Positions 1 to 11,013 of a stretch of 64,000 bases of DNA are shown piece by piece. Source of the DNA: Lindgomyces ingoldianus (Eukaryota; Ascomycota; Dothideomycetes; Pleosporales; Lindgomycetaceae). The notes below the pieces were generated by a model. The model saw only the letters and a list, made by a program, of their open reading frames with translations, was not told where the DNA came from and searched no databases. Every line of letters starts with the position of its first letter. Position 1 is the first letter of the stretch. The stretch covers positions 748,395 through 812,394 of the forward strand of contig NW_022985179.1 of NCBI RefSeq assembly GCF_010093535.1, in the 5' to 3' direction. The translations under genes and the position numbers were made by a program.

Positions 1-151
1 CCGGAGCGCCTCATTTGTTCGTATTGGCTGACATGATCGCAACCTCGTCCAGGTCGGACCTTACTGTGTGTTCGACGATTTCAAACGACCCTTAACCCCA
101 AAACCGAGTCGCCAGACGCCAACCGAGTCGCCTGGTAGAAACAAAGCAAAG

Positions 152-3130
152 ATGGATGGGCCGACTATGTCGAACGAGTTTCCCTTCTCAAACACAGCCC
201 GAACGCCGTGGTTATCTACCTCAGGTGAGGACGTCGCTCTCGTAACGTCCTCTGGCGACGACTTCAATCGCGCCGACTGGAATGAGTGGATGCAATGGGA
301 TCCCGCCTCGTCGCAGAACCCAGAAATGAAGCCGCCGCTGAATGCGCAAGGTCCCGTATGCTTTCTTAAGCCTGGACAGAAACCCCCGCTGTATAATCGG
401 CGACAAAATTCGCAGCTGCGCGAACCATCTCTCGGCCTACAGTCATCAGACGTGCCGACGACCGTATCTGTACCTGGGCGAGCTCCTTTCACGTTTGGAG
501 GAAGCGTTGAACATCCTCCAGCATTCCATTTTGACGGCGGCGCGCTAAGTGGAGGGACGCTGAGCTCTCCCTCTGTTGGTGATAGCCGACAGAACGGATT
601 TTATTCACCACCAGTTTGGGATCAGCATCAAGCAGGCGAAAACCCTATGTTTTCACCCGCAAGGTACGAGCAACCAAGCAATTCCTCAGTCCAAGTGCCT
701 CCACTATCAACACCAAGCCTCCATCATAGCCCAAGTTCACTCCACAACGCAAGGACAAGCTCATCATCGGCTCAATCCTCTCCCGAGCCTGGAAATCCCA
801 GTAATCCCAAGAAGCGCAAGTCGACGACTGAAGAGGTTGAGAAGGCGCCTGAAAGCAAGAAAGACAAACAGCCGCCGGTTAAAAAGACAGCGCATAATAT
901 GATTGAGAAGAGATACCGAACTAATCTCAACGACAAGATTGCTGCTCTGCGGGATAGCGTACCAAGTCTTCGAGTCATGTCGCGTGGAAATGGACAAGGA
1001 GAGGAAGAGGACGATCCAGAAGATCTTGAGGGCCTCACGCCGGCCCATAAACTCAACAAAGCAACCGTTTTATCCAAGGCCACCGAGTACATTCGTCATC
1101 TTGAGAAGCGCAACAAGCGGCTCACCGATGAGGTCACGACGCTGAAGAACCGGTTAGAGAGCTACGAGAAAATGGCAATATCTGGTCCCATGTCTCTTCC
1201 CGGATCTGTAAGTACTCCAGATGGTAACAGGTACCCAGACGACCCATTTGCGCCGCCAGGTATGATGGGTGCGTCAGCCTCTGGACCGCCTCAAGGCATG
1301 ATACCAGTGCCTGAAAGCATGGCGAACCTACACCGCGGCCTTCCTCCTCAACCACACTATGCTCCCCAGCATGGTTCATATCCACAATATACTAGTGGTC
1401 CTCCACGCCCAGGCCTCTCTGGCCCCCCTCTAGTGAACGGACGCCGAGGCAACTCCATGATGGGTAAGCTGATGGTCGGCTCTCTTGCTGGTCTAATGCT
1501 GGTAGAAGGCTTTGTGGAACGGGAACAATCTGCGGAACAGCCCGAGGGCCGTGGCTTATTTGCTCTTCCCATCAACCTCGCCGCCTTCCTCACACGCCCA
1601 GTCTCCTTCGGCGGTACCACCGCCCAGTTCCCGCTGGGCAAGCTGCTACTCATATTTGGCGCTGTGTTCTACATCGTTGCGCCTTTCCTTGACTTCAGGT
1701 CGAAGCCAAAAAAGAAGCTTCTCTCAACATTTACCCTATCTCCTGCACCGTCTCTTGCATCGCCTGTTGAGGTTCGTCGAAAGGCATGGCTTACTGCGAT
1801 TCAAACTGTCTGGGTACCTCAGCACAATTTCCTTCTGGAAGCAGCAGCCCTCGCCTTGAAGACGTTGAAGCTTAGTACATGCAAAGTTATTGGTTGGCAG
1901 GGCTATGCTTTGCTCTGGGGCATCACCAAAGAGCAGGAAGCTGCTCGAGTGAAAGCATGGGATATCGCTTTGGATGCTCAGCTTACTGGTGGTGACGCCG
2001 AGATCAGTAAAAGCCGCTTGGTTCTTACATTAATGGCATCCGGAACATTGCCCGACACCCCGGCACGACTTATGCTAAAAGCCCTCCACATCCGAGTCTT
2101 GCTGTGGGAGGTTACCAATGCTGGGTACGGCACCGCAGCCGGCTTTAAAGAGTTTAGCTCGAGATTATCCCAAAGATATTGGGATCTCGCCCGGAACGAA
2201 CAAAAGAATGCAGCTAGTAAAGCGTTAAAGTCGAGCAACGAGGAAGATCTCCTCCCCCAACACCTTGTGGCCCTTCTGGAGATGGACTGCGAGAAAGTAC
2301 TCGTCGAGAGTATTGTTCAGCGCGCGTATAACCTCGCCTGGAATCGGCCCAGTGCTGAGAACACAACTCTGGACGAATCAATGGATGGTGTAGTTGAAGA
2401 TTTCGCTATATCTTCGCCTCTTGATGCTCTTGCTGCTTGGTGGTCTAGCTATACACTCAAAGAGGCGCTCGCGGGCTACTTAGGCTCCAGGAGCTCTACG
2501 CTGAGAGACAGTGTGAAACGCGACTTGAGCCTTGCCACTCGTACTGCACCGCCACTGTCTCAGGCTCAATTACGGGCTCTTGTGGCCCAGGCTGTCCTTC
2601 AAGATGAGGACCGCACTGCTCACCTCAAGTTGGCTCTTGAAGCGTTACCCTCAAAATCCTCTTCAACACCACGACCAGATGATAAGAATTCGCCTCGCGC
2701 GATTCTCAATCCTGTAGGAGGTGGTCCAATGGCTGCAGATGTTCAGAATGCTCTCACCCTGGCCAAGTGCCAGGCTTTGATCGAGACTTCGAGCGAGGAA
2801 GCGCACCGCCAGGCCATTTTCGTGATCAACAACACCTTCCTTCCAGAAGCCACTACTACCCTTCTCAGCTTTGTTGCTGGCTACAAGATCCTCAATCGCT
2901 TTATTGACGATTCAGATCTTCAAGCTAAGAGCAGCCAAGGTCTCGAGCGGTTGGCAAGCTCACTGCGCCTATGGGTTGGGCATGACGCTGGTCGCCGAAG
3001 TGGTTTGTCAAACAAGGTGCGTGGTCGCACTATTAATAATTGCTTAAATGCAAGCAAGATGCTTGTTGGTCTAGTTGAGCCTGAGACAATCGATGATGGC
3101 TATGTCAGCCAGAGTGACACGAACGAGTGA
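152..3130 (+). CDS. srbA: SREBP-type membrane-bound bHLH transcription factor (SrbA/Sre1-like)
   Basis: A 992-aa single-exon reading. Residues 1-240 are Ser/Pro-rich. A bHLH-zipper lies at about 243-345; its basic helix reads AHNMIEKRYRTNLNDKI, with the Tyr after the Arg that is diagnostic of SREBPs, and its loop is long and acidic. Two hydrophobic segments follow, at about 434-453 (MMGKLMVGSLAGLMLVEGF) and 497-515 (LLLIFGAVFYIVAPFLDF). The rest matches the size and style of the C-terminal DUF2014 region. Family knowledge: the N-terminal part is released from the ER membrane by proteolysis when sterol or oxygen is low, then enters the nucleus to induce ergosterol, heme and iron genes. The frame is open upstream to base 68 without an ATG; ATG 152 is the first Met and gives a length close to known fungal SrbA. 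An upstream 5' exon beyond the window edge cannot be excluded. Confidence 0.93.
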   Translation: MDGPTMSNEFPFSNTARTPWLSTSGEDVALVTSSGDDFNRADWNEWMQWDPASSQNPEMKPPLNAQGPVCFLKPGQKPPLYNRRQNSQLREPSLGLQSSDVPTTVSVPGRAPFTFGGSVEHPPAFHFDGGALSGGTLSSPSVGDSRQNGFYSPPVWDQHQAGENPMFSPARYEQPSNSSVQVPPLSTPSLHHSPSSLHNARTSSSSAQSSPEPGNPSNPKKRKSTTEEVEKAPESKKDKQPPVKKTAHNMIEKRYRTNLNDKIAALRDSVPSLRVMSRGNGQGEEEDDPEDLEGLTPAHKLNKATVLSKATEYIRHLEKRNKRLTDEVTTLKNRLESYEKMAISGPMSLPGSVSTPDGNRYPDDPFAPPGMMGASASGPPQGMIPVPESMANLHRGLPPQPHYAPQHGSYPQYTSGPPRPGLSGPPLVNGRRGNSMMGKLMVGSLAGLMLVEGFVEREQSAEQPEGRGLFALPINLAAFLTRPVSFGGTTAQFPLGKLLLIFGAVFYIVAPFLDFRSKPKKKLLSTFTLSPAPSLASPVEVRRKAWLTAIQTVWVPQHNFLLEAAALALKTLKLSTCKVIGWQGYALLWGITKEQEAARVKAWDIALDAQLTGGDAEISKSRLVLTLMASGTLPDTPARLMLKALHIRVLLWEVTNAGYGTAAGFKEFSSRLSQRYWDLARNEQKNAASKALKSSNEEDLLPQHLVALLEMDCEKVLVESIVQRAYNLAWNRPSAENTTLDESMDGVVEDFAISSPLDALAAWWSSYTLKEALAGYLGSRSSTLRDSVKRDLSLATRTAPPLSQAQLRALVAQAVLQDEDRTAHLKLALEALPSKSSSTPRPDDKNSPRAILNPVGGGPMAADVQNALTLAKCQALIETSSEEAHRQAIFVINNTFLPEATTTLLSFVAGYKILNRFIDDSDLQAKSSQGLERLASSLRLWVGHDAGRRSGLSNKVRGRTINNCLNASKMLVGLVEPETIDDGYVSQSDTNE

Positions 3131-3930
3131 ATTGGAATAAAGCAGTTCTTCCTTTCTCCATGCAGAATTTCTTTCCGGTATGGAAATTTGCTCTTCCCTT
3201 GATAATTCTATTTCATCGGAGTTGATGGGCATGACTCCCGAGAGGGCGAGATGGGCATCGCGAATATCGGGCTTGGTCATGATCCTAGACTGGACAATGG
3301 GAGGGCAAAAAGGCTTCATGAGCGAGTTCGTTCCAGCACTTTTTTTTTTGGTCATACAGTCTTATTTTTTCCTTGGTAGGATATCTCATGGTATGCCACG
3401 CTGCTTGGTAGCAGGGCATGCATTTATGACAGTCAATGTCTCCATTTCCGGTCTGCTCCTCTCACATTTTAGCAGCCATATCTCGCACAGAGATTTTTAG
3501 GGCTGTACGATAGTCTTGTTGGGTATTTTTTTTTTTCCGTGGTGTATGGAGCTTGGCTGGCCTTGTATTGGCCCTATTTTGGTTGATCAGGCGACTATTA
3601 TCCCGGAGTCTTTTATATATGCTGGATTTACAGCTATGATCTTAACAGACTCAAAGGGTGGCATCTTCTAGATGAACCACCTTTTATTGATTCGAGACTC
3701 TTCCCGTTGCGATATGTTAGGTGTAACGGTAATACGTGGTGTGTAAATGGGTAATTAGATCAGATAATCGCGTTTATTGATCAGATCCTGCAATCGTGCC
3801 TCGGTATCCATCGGGAAAGCATTTCCCCCCAGACACTTCAACCTCACACTTTCGGGGCATAACATTCAATCCTTCCTCAGCATCCCTGAGGAATAATGAT
3901 ACCACGATAGCATAAATCCCATGCAGCAAA
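3131..3930. other. Intergenic, SREBP 3' side to HAD hydrolase
   Basis: About 800 bases with no supported gene. It holds T-rich runs around 3340-3350 and 3527-3536 and a TATATATG-like stretch near 3614, and presumably contains the SREBP terminator and the promoter of the next gene. Short ORFs here show no protein-like character. Confidence 0.6.
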
Positions 3931-4880
3931 ATGACCTCCCAACTCCCTCCCCCCAAGGCAATCCTCTTCGACATCGGCGGCGTCTGTGTAGGTAAGCCAC
4001 ACCATCCCCATCTACCAGCTCCCACTCATACTATGCGGCCGCTTCCGCTTTCTAGGTAGTAAGTCCGTTCCAAGCAATCCTCGACTACGAACACGAAAAC
4101 AACATTCCTGTCGGCTGGGTCAATTTCGCGATCCAGAAAGGTCCTCAGAACGGCGCGTGGCAGCTTATCGAGCGTGGGGAATGCGAGCTTAATGATGACT
4201 GGTTCCGGGCTTTCAAAGCCCAGTTATCTATACCTAAGCATTGGAAGGAGTACTGTATTAAGGCGGCTGTGAAATCCTGTGCAGAGAAGGGGCTGTCGAC
4301 TAACTCGGAAGCGGTTGTTGGACATGAACAGGCCCCACCGGTGCCCGAGATCGATGCGAAAAAGCTGTTTTGGCGGATGATGCGCATGTCAAGAGAACCG
4401 GATCCGTGGATGTATCCCGCACTCAAGACACTGAAGGAATCGGGCAGATTCGTGCTCGGCGCGTTGAGTAATACCATCGCGTTCCCGACGGGGATTAAAG
4501 ACGACGAGGGGGCGCTTTTCAAAAAGGGCCTGGTACATAAACCTCATCCGAATCCCTACGCAAATGATCCTACGGATATTGCCGACGTGTTTGATGTTTT
4601 TATTTCGTCGGCGCATGTGGGGCTGAGGAAGCCAGATCCGAAAGCTTATGCGATGGCGGTGCAGGAGATGAGTAGGGTTGCGGTGATGAGGGGAATGGGG
4701 GAAGTTAGAGTGGAGGAGGTGTTGTTTTTGGATGATATTGGGGTGAATCTGAAGTGGGCGAAGATTTGTGGGTTGAGGACTATTAAAGTGGATTTGGGGA
4801 AGACGAGGGAGGCTGTTAGGGAGTTGGAGAGGCAAGTTGGGCTGGGGCTTTTGGGAGAGAATGAGAAGGCAAGGCTTTGA
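3931..4880 (+). CDS. HAD-superfamily hydrolase (epoxide-hydrolase-N-terminal / ACAD10-N-like)
   Basis: Two exons, 3931-3991 and 4060-4880, give 293 aa. Motif I is AILFDIGGVCVVSPF (nucleophile Asp14; the usual second Asp is Gly). Motif II is the Ser in GALSNTIAFP. Motif III is the Lys in GLRKPDPKAY (about residue 210). Motif IV is the Asp pair in VLFLDDIGVNLKWAK (about 244). These are the four HAD motifs, and the DxGGV form is typical of the group related to the N-terminal phosphatase domains of soluble epoxide hydrolase and ACAD10. A phosphatase or dehalogenase-like activity is likely; the substrate is unknown. No signal peptide is seen, so it is probably cytosolic. The intron can be spliced two ways with the same protein product: donor 3992 with acceptor 4059 (used here), or donor 3988 with acceptor 4055. 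ATG 3931 keeps the HAD motif close to the N-terminus, as usual. Confidence 0.88.
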
Positions 4881-5681
4881 GGGAGAGGGAGGGATAGATC
4901 TTATGCACCGATGTTTCCTTTATGACCCAACCCTGAGAAGAATATTGAGCTTATTTACGCCCGGGGTATCTTACCAATTGCCCTCTTTCGGATCAAGTTT
5001 GATCGGTCGGGCAGATGTCATCATTATACAAATGTGCAAAGCGGACTTTGGCGCATCCCTAGCTTTCAGAAGGTATGGTTTAGGGGTCGAGTCATGGGAT
5101 CGGACCTCAGTTGGGTCCAATGGGCATAATACATGCTGAGCCAAGTTGTATACGGCTTCCCAGAGTCATAAAGTTTAATGCTATTTTTCCTACGAGCGCC
5201 AGCTTGAATATTGTTACGAGGCAGAAGATGAAGAATTTCCTGTGAGATGAAGGTGTCGCGGAGGTACTGAGAAAACATGGATTAGGTATAGAGAAGAATG
5301 ATGTTGAAGACGTGTTGAGAGCAGTATTTATGGATCGGGAATATCAAGGTGGTTGAAGCATGTTGGGGTGACGAGAGGTGGAACGAACTGGCTTAGAATA
5401 GCTTGAACGATGGGCTTGTGAAGAGTATCTGGTGCTGTAGGATAAAGATGAGGTGTTGGAGATTCCAGAGATGGCTCCCGGGTGATAGATGAGAAAAGGA
5501 TGGGAGTGTGGTGGGTATGAGTAGAACCGAAGTGTTACAATTGGAAAAGTCTACCTCTATGATGTGATCGAGCCCTTAGACCCAAAGCGCCTTGCCGTGC
5601 CAGGTATACCACCAATAATCTTTCCCATAACACCAACCAGAAATGAAAACACGAAACACCTTACATACCAACCTTTTCCAG
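4881..5681. other. Intergenic between converging HAD hydrolase and arrestin genes
   Basis: About 800 bases between two 3' ends. Nothing protein-like is seen; it presumably holds both terminators. Confidence 0.6.
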
Positions 5682-6968
5682 TTACGTATGCACACTCCCC
5701 AATGGACAATCCGTACCCTCAAAATTCATCTCAAACATCTTTCCTCCAATCTCAGCCCCAACTTTCACCTTAATTCTATAGCTCCTCGTAATCGCGAAGC
5801 TCCTAAAGCTCGGCGGCGTGAAGCCTGGTACTCTTCCCGAAAACCACGCCTCACACGTCCCAGCTTGCTCTATCTGCTTCTTCTCTCCCGGGACATCGAC
5901 TTCCGCTAGCTCGACGAGCTGGGAGGGGGGAATGGAATTGAGAAAGGTTTTCTGCTCTTTGACTTCAGTCTGCTCGCTAGCACGGTATGAAGATCGTGGT
6001 GTACCGTCATGGCATTTCGAGGGCAAGCCTCTCAGCGTGTTAGAAGCTGCCCAGTCTCTTGGTGCGCGGAAGAGTGTGAAGTCTAAGAGCTCAAGTTTGA
6101 GGACTTTGAAAGTTACTGATGGAATGTGTGTCACTTTGTCGCTTTTCTTGACTACGGCAAAAGTGGCTCGGAAGTTGAATTCGGAACCTGATGTAAGGAT
6201 ATCTGGTAGTTCGACACCGAGTTCAAATTCTAACATGGGTGTCGCTGAGGAAAAGCGGTCGTGGAGTCGTTGTCGAAAGCCGATTGATGCAGGATCTTGA
6301 CCGGTTAGGGTGGAACTTTGCAGAGTAAAGCGTTTAGAATAGCGGACACGGTTTGGGGTTTGAATATGAGCGTTTGGATTCAGAGGCTGGAACAGGATAG
6401 GCGCTGTGCAAGATAGTGGATCGATCTTTGGCGATTTGCCAACGATGAGAAATGGTGCAACTAGCCGTGCTGTAACACCATAGCTTATTTTGCTGTTATC
6501 AGGGTAATCCTCCCTCCCGAAGAAGAAAGTAGGGGGTAGGTGATGAGGTTGCACTGTCCAGATTGCGTTATCTGGCTGCTCGTAGCATTGCGATCGATTG
6601 AATCCCGTTCCCTCTGGTACCCGGAAACTAAACGGAAAAGTGTACTCCTGTCCAGGCACCAGCGTCTCAGCTTTCGGGAATACGTTGAAAGTAACATCGA
6701 AGAGAGGAGCGTGGTCGCGGTAATGGTAATAGTCCGTCGTAGCAGTCGATCCGTTGCCCCTCGAACTGCTCTTACGAATCCACGTCTCCGATTTGCCCCA
6801 CAGCGTAACTTCAACCGCTTGCGGCATCACTGGTATGGGTGTCGAAAGCACAATATGGCCAGATATAACATCATTAGGTTTGAACACTGTCTCTCGTTGA
6901 GGAGCGAGATAAAGTTCGACGTTCGGCAGCGGTCCTTGCTGAGATTTAGAGGGTTTGAAAAGCCCCAT
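5682..6968 (-). CDS. Arrestin-domain protein (alpha-arrestin-like)
   Basis: A single-exon ORF of 428 aa with a clean ATG at 6968. The first ~180 residues look like an arrestin N-domain: VELYLAPQRETVFKPNDVISG opens it, followed by a beta-strand-rich stretch with VPGQEYTFPFSFRVPEGT and SQCYEQPDNAIW. A second beta-rich half follows (FELGVELPDILTSGSEFNF, then SFAITRSYRIKVKVGAEI near the C-terminus), consistent with an arrestin C-domain. Family knowledge: fungal alpha-arrestins link plasma-membrane permeases or pH sensors to Rsp5-type ubiquitin ligases for endocytosis. I see no PPxY motif, so the ligase link is not demonstrated; it could be one of the small arrestin-fold proteins of unknown target. 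No membrane segment. Confidence 0.85.
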   Translation of the reverse strand: MGLFKPSKSQQGPLPNVELYLAPQRETVFKPNDVISGHIVLSTPIPVMPQAVEVTLWGKSETWIRKSSSRGNGSTATTDYYHYRDHAPLFDVTFNVFPKAETLVPGQEYTFPFSFRVPEGTGFNRSQCYEQPDNAIWTVQPHHLPPTFFFGREDYPDNSKISYGVTARLVAPFLIVGKSPKIDPLSCTAPILFQPLNPNAHIQTPNRVRYSKRFTLQSSTLTGQDPASIGFRQRLHDRFSSATPMLEFELGVELPDILTSGSEFNFRATFAVVKKSDKVTHIPSVTFKVLKLELLDFTLFRAPRDWAASNTLRGLPSKCHDGTPRSSYRASEQTEVKEQKTFLNSIPPSQLVELAEVDVPGEKKQIEQAGTCEAWFSGRVPGFTPPSFRSFAITRSYRIKVKVGAEIGGKMFEMNFEGTDCPLGSVHT

Positions 6969-7703
6969 GTTGATATTAGAATCTCGAAAATTGCAGTCCT
7001 GGAGGAGGAATCCAGGTACCTGGAGGCGCCTTTATGATTTGCAGCATCTGTCGTCAGCGGGAAGTAAGCCTTGTCGGACTTTCTCAGCCCTATCATTAAT
7101 TAGTGGTGGGCAGATATAGATGGCGCCCGGAGGTGGCGCGGTAGTGGCTGAGCCAGGCAAGATAGGTCTCAGGACTAATGCACTCAGCGGATGACCCAGG
7201 TTAAATGGCCTCCTAGTGTCCCGTTCGTGAGGCGTTTTTAGGGTACTTAAATGGAGATGTGGTGAATAACTGTCGGTTGAGATCGGCTTAAGGCGTTGAA
7301 ACGTCGATGTGTTGCCCGGGAGGGCAGGAACCGGCATAGGCCCTATTTTCCTTTCTACATACCCAAGATTATATGGCCCTTGATAGGATCTATTACGGAA
7401 CAGAAAACATCATCCTGTTGACGATACCTAATCCCAGCAACGGTTTCTACAAACCAGGCCACCTGGTATCAGCTGAGCAAATTCTAGGCATTGTGCAACA
7501 TTAAGGCTAATCTTAGGGTAAGGGATAAAAGAGAACGGTATTGGACAGGTACGTGCATGCTGTAAATGTATACACACCCTCTCGACTAGGCTCTATCGAC
7601 TAAAATACACAGTTTCTAGGCGTTAGAGTGAAAGTCAGTCTTAAGACCGTTGCATAAGGAGACGCCAGATTGATGCCTTCCCCATTTCGCGTCATTCATT
7701 CAT
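6969..7703. other. Intergenic, arrestin promoter side
   Basis: About 730 bases with no gene I can support. It probably contains the arrestin promoter. Several short reverse ORFs here are low complexity and lack ATG-anchored structure. Confidence 0.5.
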
Positions 7704-8445
7704 TCATGAAACGGACCTTAGTGACCCTTCACTTGTCCTAGTTGGCTTTGTGGCACATGCCTTCTCCATAGCATTGGTAGTGACATGTACCCTTCTCTTG
7801 ATGTATGGTGGGTTCATTGGACGGCTAGTTGCAAGTCGAAAAGCAAGGCCCTGGGCCGCATCTGCAAAGAAATCAATCAAAATGTTGTGGCCTCTCGCCC
7901 GGTCCCACAAAGGCTTATGATTATTCTCTACACCCTAAACCACGAAGCCAACAACTAAGTACCTCATTACAGAGTCTTTAGCCATCCTCATGAATACATC
8001 TGTCGCACTCACGAGCGCACTGTTGGCGGGAACAGTCCAAACAGTTCTGTTCGCTGATATGTTGATAGCCGTATCTTTGTACTTGATATCTTGGAGGTAG
8101 CCCCCGAGAAAGTAGGCATCTAATAGCGTGTCTAACTCTGCCATGACTGGAGACAGACTTTGAGTTGAATCTCTACTCTCTTTCGTGCGTCCTACAGGGA
8201 GAGTAATGACGCTATTCCAAATCTGTTTCTGTTAGCCTATATTATACACGAATATTGCCTGGAAACAGTACTTACTCTGGAATCCTATCGTAGGGAAATT
8301 TGGACATGGCAAAGACCATGTTGCACTTCAGCGGCATGGATTCTTTTGCATTAGCATTGCTTACCTCTGGGTTATTGGTAAAGAGCGGCTGGCTCTCAAG
8401 GTTGTAGAAAAGGACGAGAAGCAGTAATGAAGATAAGCCAGAGAA
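7704..8445 (-). pseudogene. Fungal BTB/POZ-type gene with an internal stop
   Basis: One reverse frame runs from about 8222 to 7704, broken only by TAG at 7935-7937. Before the stop it carries AYFLGGYLQDIKYKDTAIN, the leucine/aspartate helix typical of the C-terminal half of short fungal BTB proteins, and RYLVVGFVV, equivalent to their RRLxVDFxV strand. After the stop the same frame continues with DFFADAAQGLAFRLATS and YIKRRVHV, then MEKACATKPT, again the usual tail. Family members commonly have Trp where the stop lies, so TGG to TAG is the simplest reading. Upstream coding continues in one or more exons (an exon start at 8445 with a CTAAC branch point before it is visible), but exact splicing and the N-terminal BTB core are unclear. 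Alternatively it encodes a protein truncated at 7935. Confidence 0.55.
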
Positions 8446-11013
8446 CTAGTGACCCTAAGAAACAGTTAGTCTCTTCATGAGGCGCAACAACTTCACAAGG
8501 GCAAGATGTGGTCGTATGTCTGAAAGGCTCGCTAGCTTTATAATTTTTGGCCTTCCATTCTCACGTCGCAGAGTGGAAGTCGAGCTTGCATGGGCCGCTG
8601 CCGGAGGGTTGAGGTAAGAACTTAGAGGTAGCCAGTGAGAATGAAGTCTAGACTATGCTAACGCGGAAAAGGGTGAAGGTGAAGTGGTGAAGGTACAAAG
8701 ATTAAAATTGACTTTCTTAATAATGAAGGTGACTACCCACCGTGCGACGTAAGTAGGGGACAGAGGAAGAAGTATAGTGACTAATAGAGACATATTTGAA
8801 GTTGTAGGTGAAGCCTGCAAACCACATGGACGATTCTCAAGGATATCTAATCTCTCCTTCCCAAACCGTCTTACAGAAGCCAGCAATGCAAGAACAAATA
8901 TACAACCCAATGTTAGGAAATCGACATCCAGTATGTTCCTTCTACTTAGGAGGAGCACGAGCCCTCTACGAGTGGGAATAGGCATGCATTCTGGCCCCCC
9001 TATCGTCCCAAGAGTGCCACCGTGCCTGATTGGCCTGGTCGAAAGCTTCCGCATTCCACATGGTAGGATATTGAATAGCTCCTACAGGCAGACTTCAAGG
9101 TTTCCATGAGACTTATTGAAAGTGTAGGGAGACTTTTCTAAAATTAGAGAACCGTACTCGAATTGCTTCTGTCCGTTGCCCAGTTTTGGGAGAAGTCATG
9201 GAATGCGAACCTCAAAATTTGAGTTTCGTCGCCCGGCCTATACCTCCCCATCTACTCCGGGTCGTCTTCTCTACATAACGCCCAGAAATGCTAACTCTCC
9301 TAAGAATTACATAGCGGGAGCGTTTAGTTCAGAGAGATAACCCTACTATTTGTTCGTATTGGTGTGGGCTCAGTTAGCGGTGTGGCGGTATCCCTACTCT
9401 AAGTCATAGGCAGGGTAAGAACAGTTCAAGCCTAAACATCCTTCAGGATAGAAAAGGTGGTGTTTAAGACGCGAAAGATCTTCAAGGCGCCCATGGCGGT
9501 TCTTTTGAGAAAGTTTTGGGGCTGTCCCGAAGGGTTTTAAGCAGGGCGCTGCGAAGGACTCGCCGAGAGCTCTTAAACAGAAGACAACGCAGTTCCCTGC
9601 GTTTTAATTTTGTAGGGTAGGTTTGTGCTCTAAATAGATTGTTCTCATGCTCGCTTGCATCCTCGACGACAATGTACATCCAGGGCATGGATATGCTCTA
9701 CTCCTACATTTTCCTCTAAAGTGTGATTGTGAGTCTAATAATGTTGTTGAAGCGCAGATACAATATCGCACCTTTCGAGAAGGCGATGGAGAGTTGGTGA
9801 TATTTCTGTCTTACTTTAAAGGGGGAAATGGGGGATGTAGAATACTAAGTGTTAGAGATGAGTCTATGTGCTGGGTTTGCTTTCTTGGTACTGCAGTAAA
9901 CTGATTAGATCAGATTTCATCGCCTACTCAAGCTTGGCCCGGATCAGATTTGCCGCTTAGAAAATACTAGGGACGAGGTTGATGATGTATGGGCAGTTAT
10001 TGTGGAGCTATTAAGATAATTTTTCGTGGCACTCAGATAGCTTTATGATGCCCTCCACTACCTCCTTCTGGTCTCAACTGAGAGGTTTGGGGAAGAAGAT
10101 TGAGAATCGGAGAAGAAGATCTTCATGCAAGGTGCAAAAAATTACGGAGTGCTTGACACGATCCTCGGGTAATTAGCTTCTCCCTTTGCGTGTTGCTGTC
10201 ACCTTGGTGCCAGGCTGTTGCGATTAGCAGGCAATTCAAGGGAATGGAGATGGGTATACTAACAGTAGTAAAATGGTGCGCGCTTCCGCTGCATCTCGCA
10301 CAGGTAGGTTGATGGCCTGGCAAAGTTGTGAAGTTGAAGGAAATTTTAAAAGAAAATTTACTGTTCTAGCAGTGTACTCGTAGCATTTCAATCCCTACCA
10401 TGGAATAATAGCAGGGCAGATCTGGTCAGTTGAATCTTTTGCTAGAATAGGGAGAACATCTGTAGGATGTAAATTTCTGTCTTCAATTACCTCTCATGTT
10501 GCAATAGACAAACCCCTTCCCACTCTCAAACACATCCCCCCTCAGGAAACTAAACAGATGATCCACAGCCAGGCCAGGGAACATGAGCGTAGCAACAAGA
10601 ATACCATTGTTAAGAATGCTGGGCCTACGTTCAGACCCACGCATACAGATGCTACTCTCGCGCACATCCTCCACCTGGCTACTCATACACGAACCGAAAA
10701 TCCAACTCTTTCATCACGACGCATCAGACAGCTCGATCGCTCGCCCTGCCTAGCTCTCAGCCAATGAAACGGGAATCAAAGCAACTATGTATCTGAATAA
10801 AAGGAATATGCCGAAATAAACGCCGATTGGGTATCTTACAAGCTGGCGCAAACAACCGCAGCAGCAACAAGCCATCCCCAAAAAGGGACCGGACAGGAAA
10901 ACAACGTGCTCATGCGTGGAGTACGCTACTTAGCTCATCTCATGAACCGTTAATATCGACATGAACGACATCTCAAAATAACAGTATACTCGTGTTTTGT
11001 CACCACGCAGATA
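8446..11013. other. Gene-poor region
   Basis: About 2.5 kb. An in-frame exon of the BTB gene may extend to about 8600 on the minus strand (codons ending at the GTGAAG donor near 8496). Beyond that only short ORFs occur. A 67-codon ATG-started reverse ORF at 10483-10686 has a hydrophobic middle but no recognisable family. No tRNA or repeat array was seen. Confidence 0.45.

Noticed and set aside
61..492. Reverse ORF opposite the SREBP N-terminus
   Set aside because: Shadow of the SREBP coding frame, with Cys/Arg-rich translation typical of antisense reading.
12..9366. A 15-base string (ATTTGTTCGTATTGG) shared near positions 12 and 9352
   Set aside because: About one or two such matches are expected by chance in 64 kb; flanks do not match.
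9482..9904. Overlapping short ORFs, checked for an incompatibility (HET) domain fragment
   Set aside because: No HET motif block could be read in any frame.
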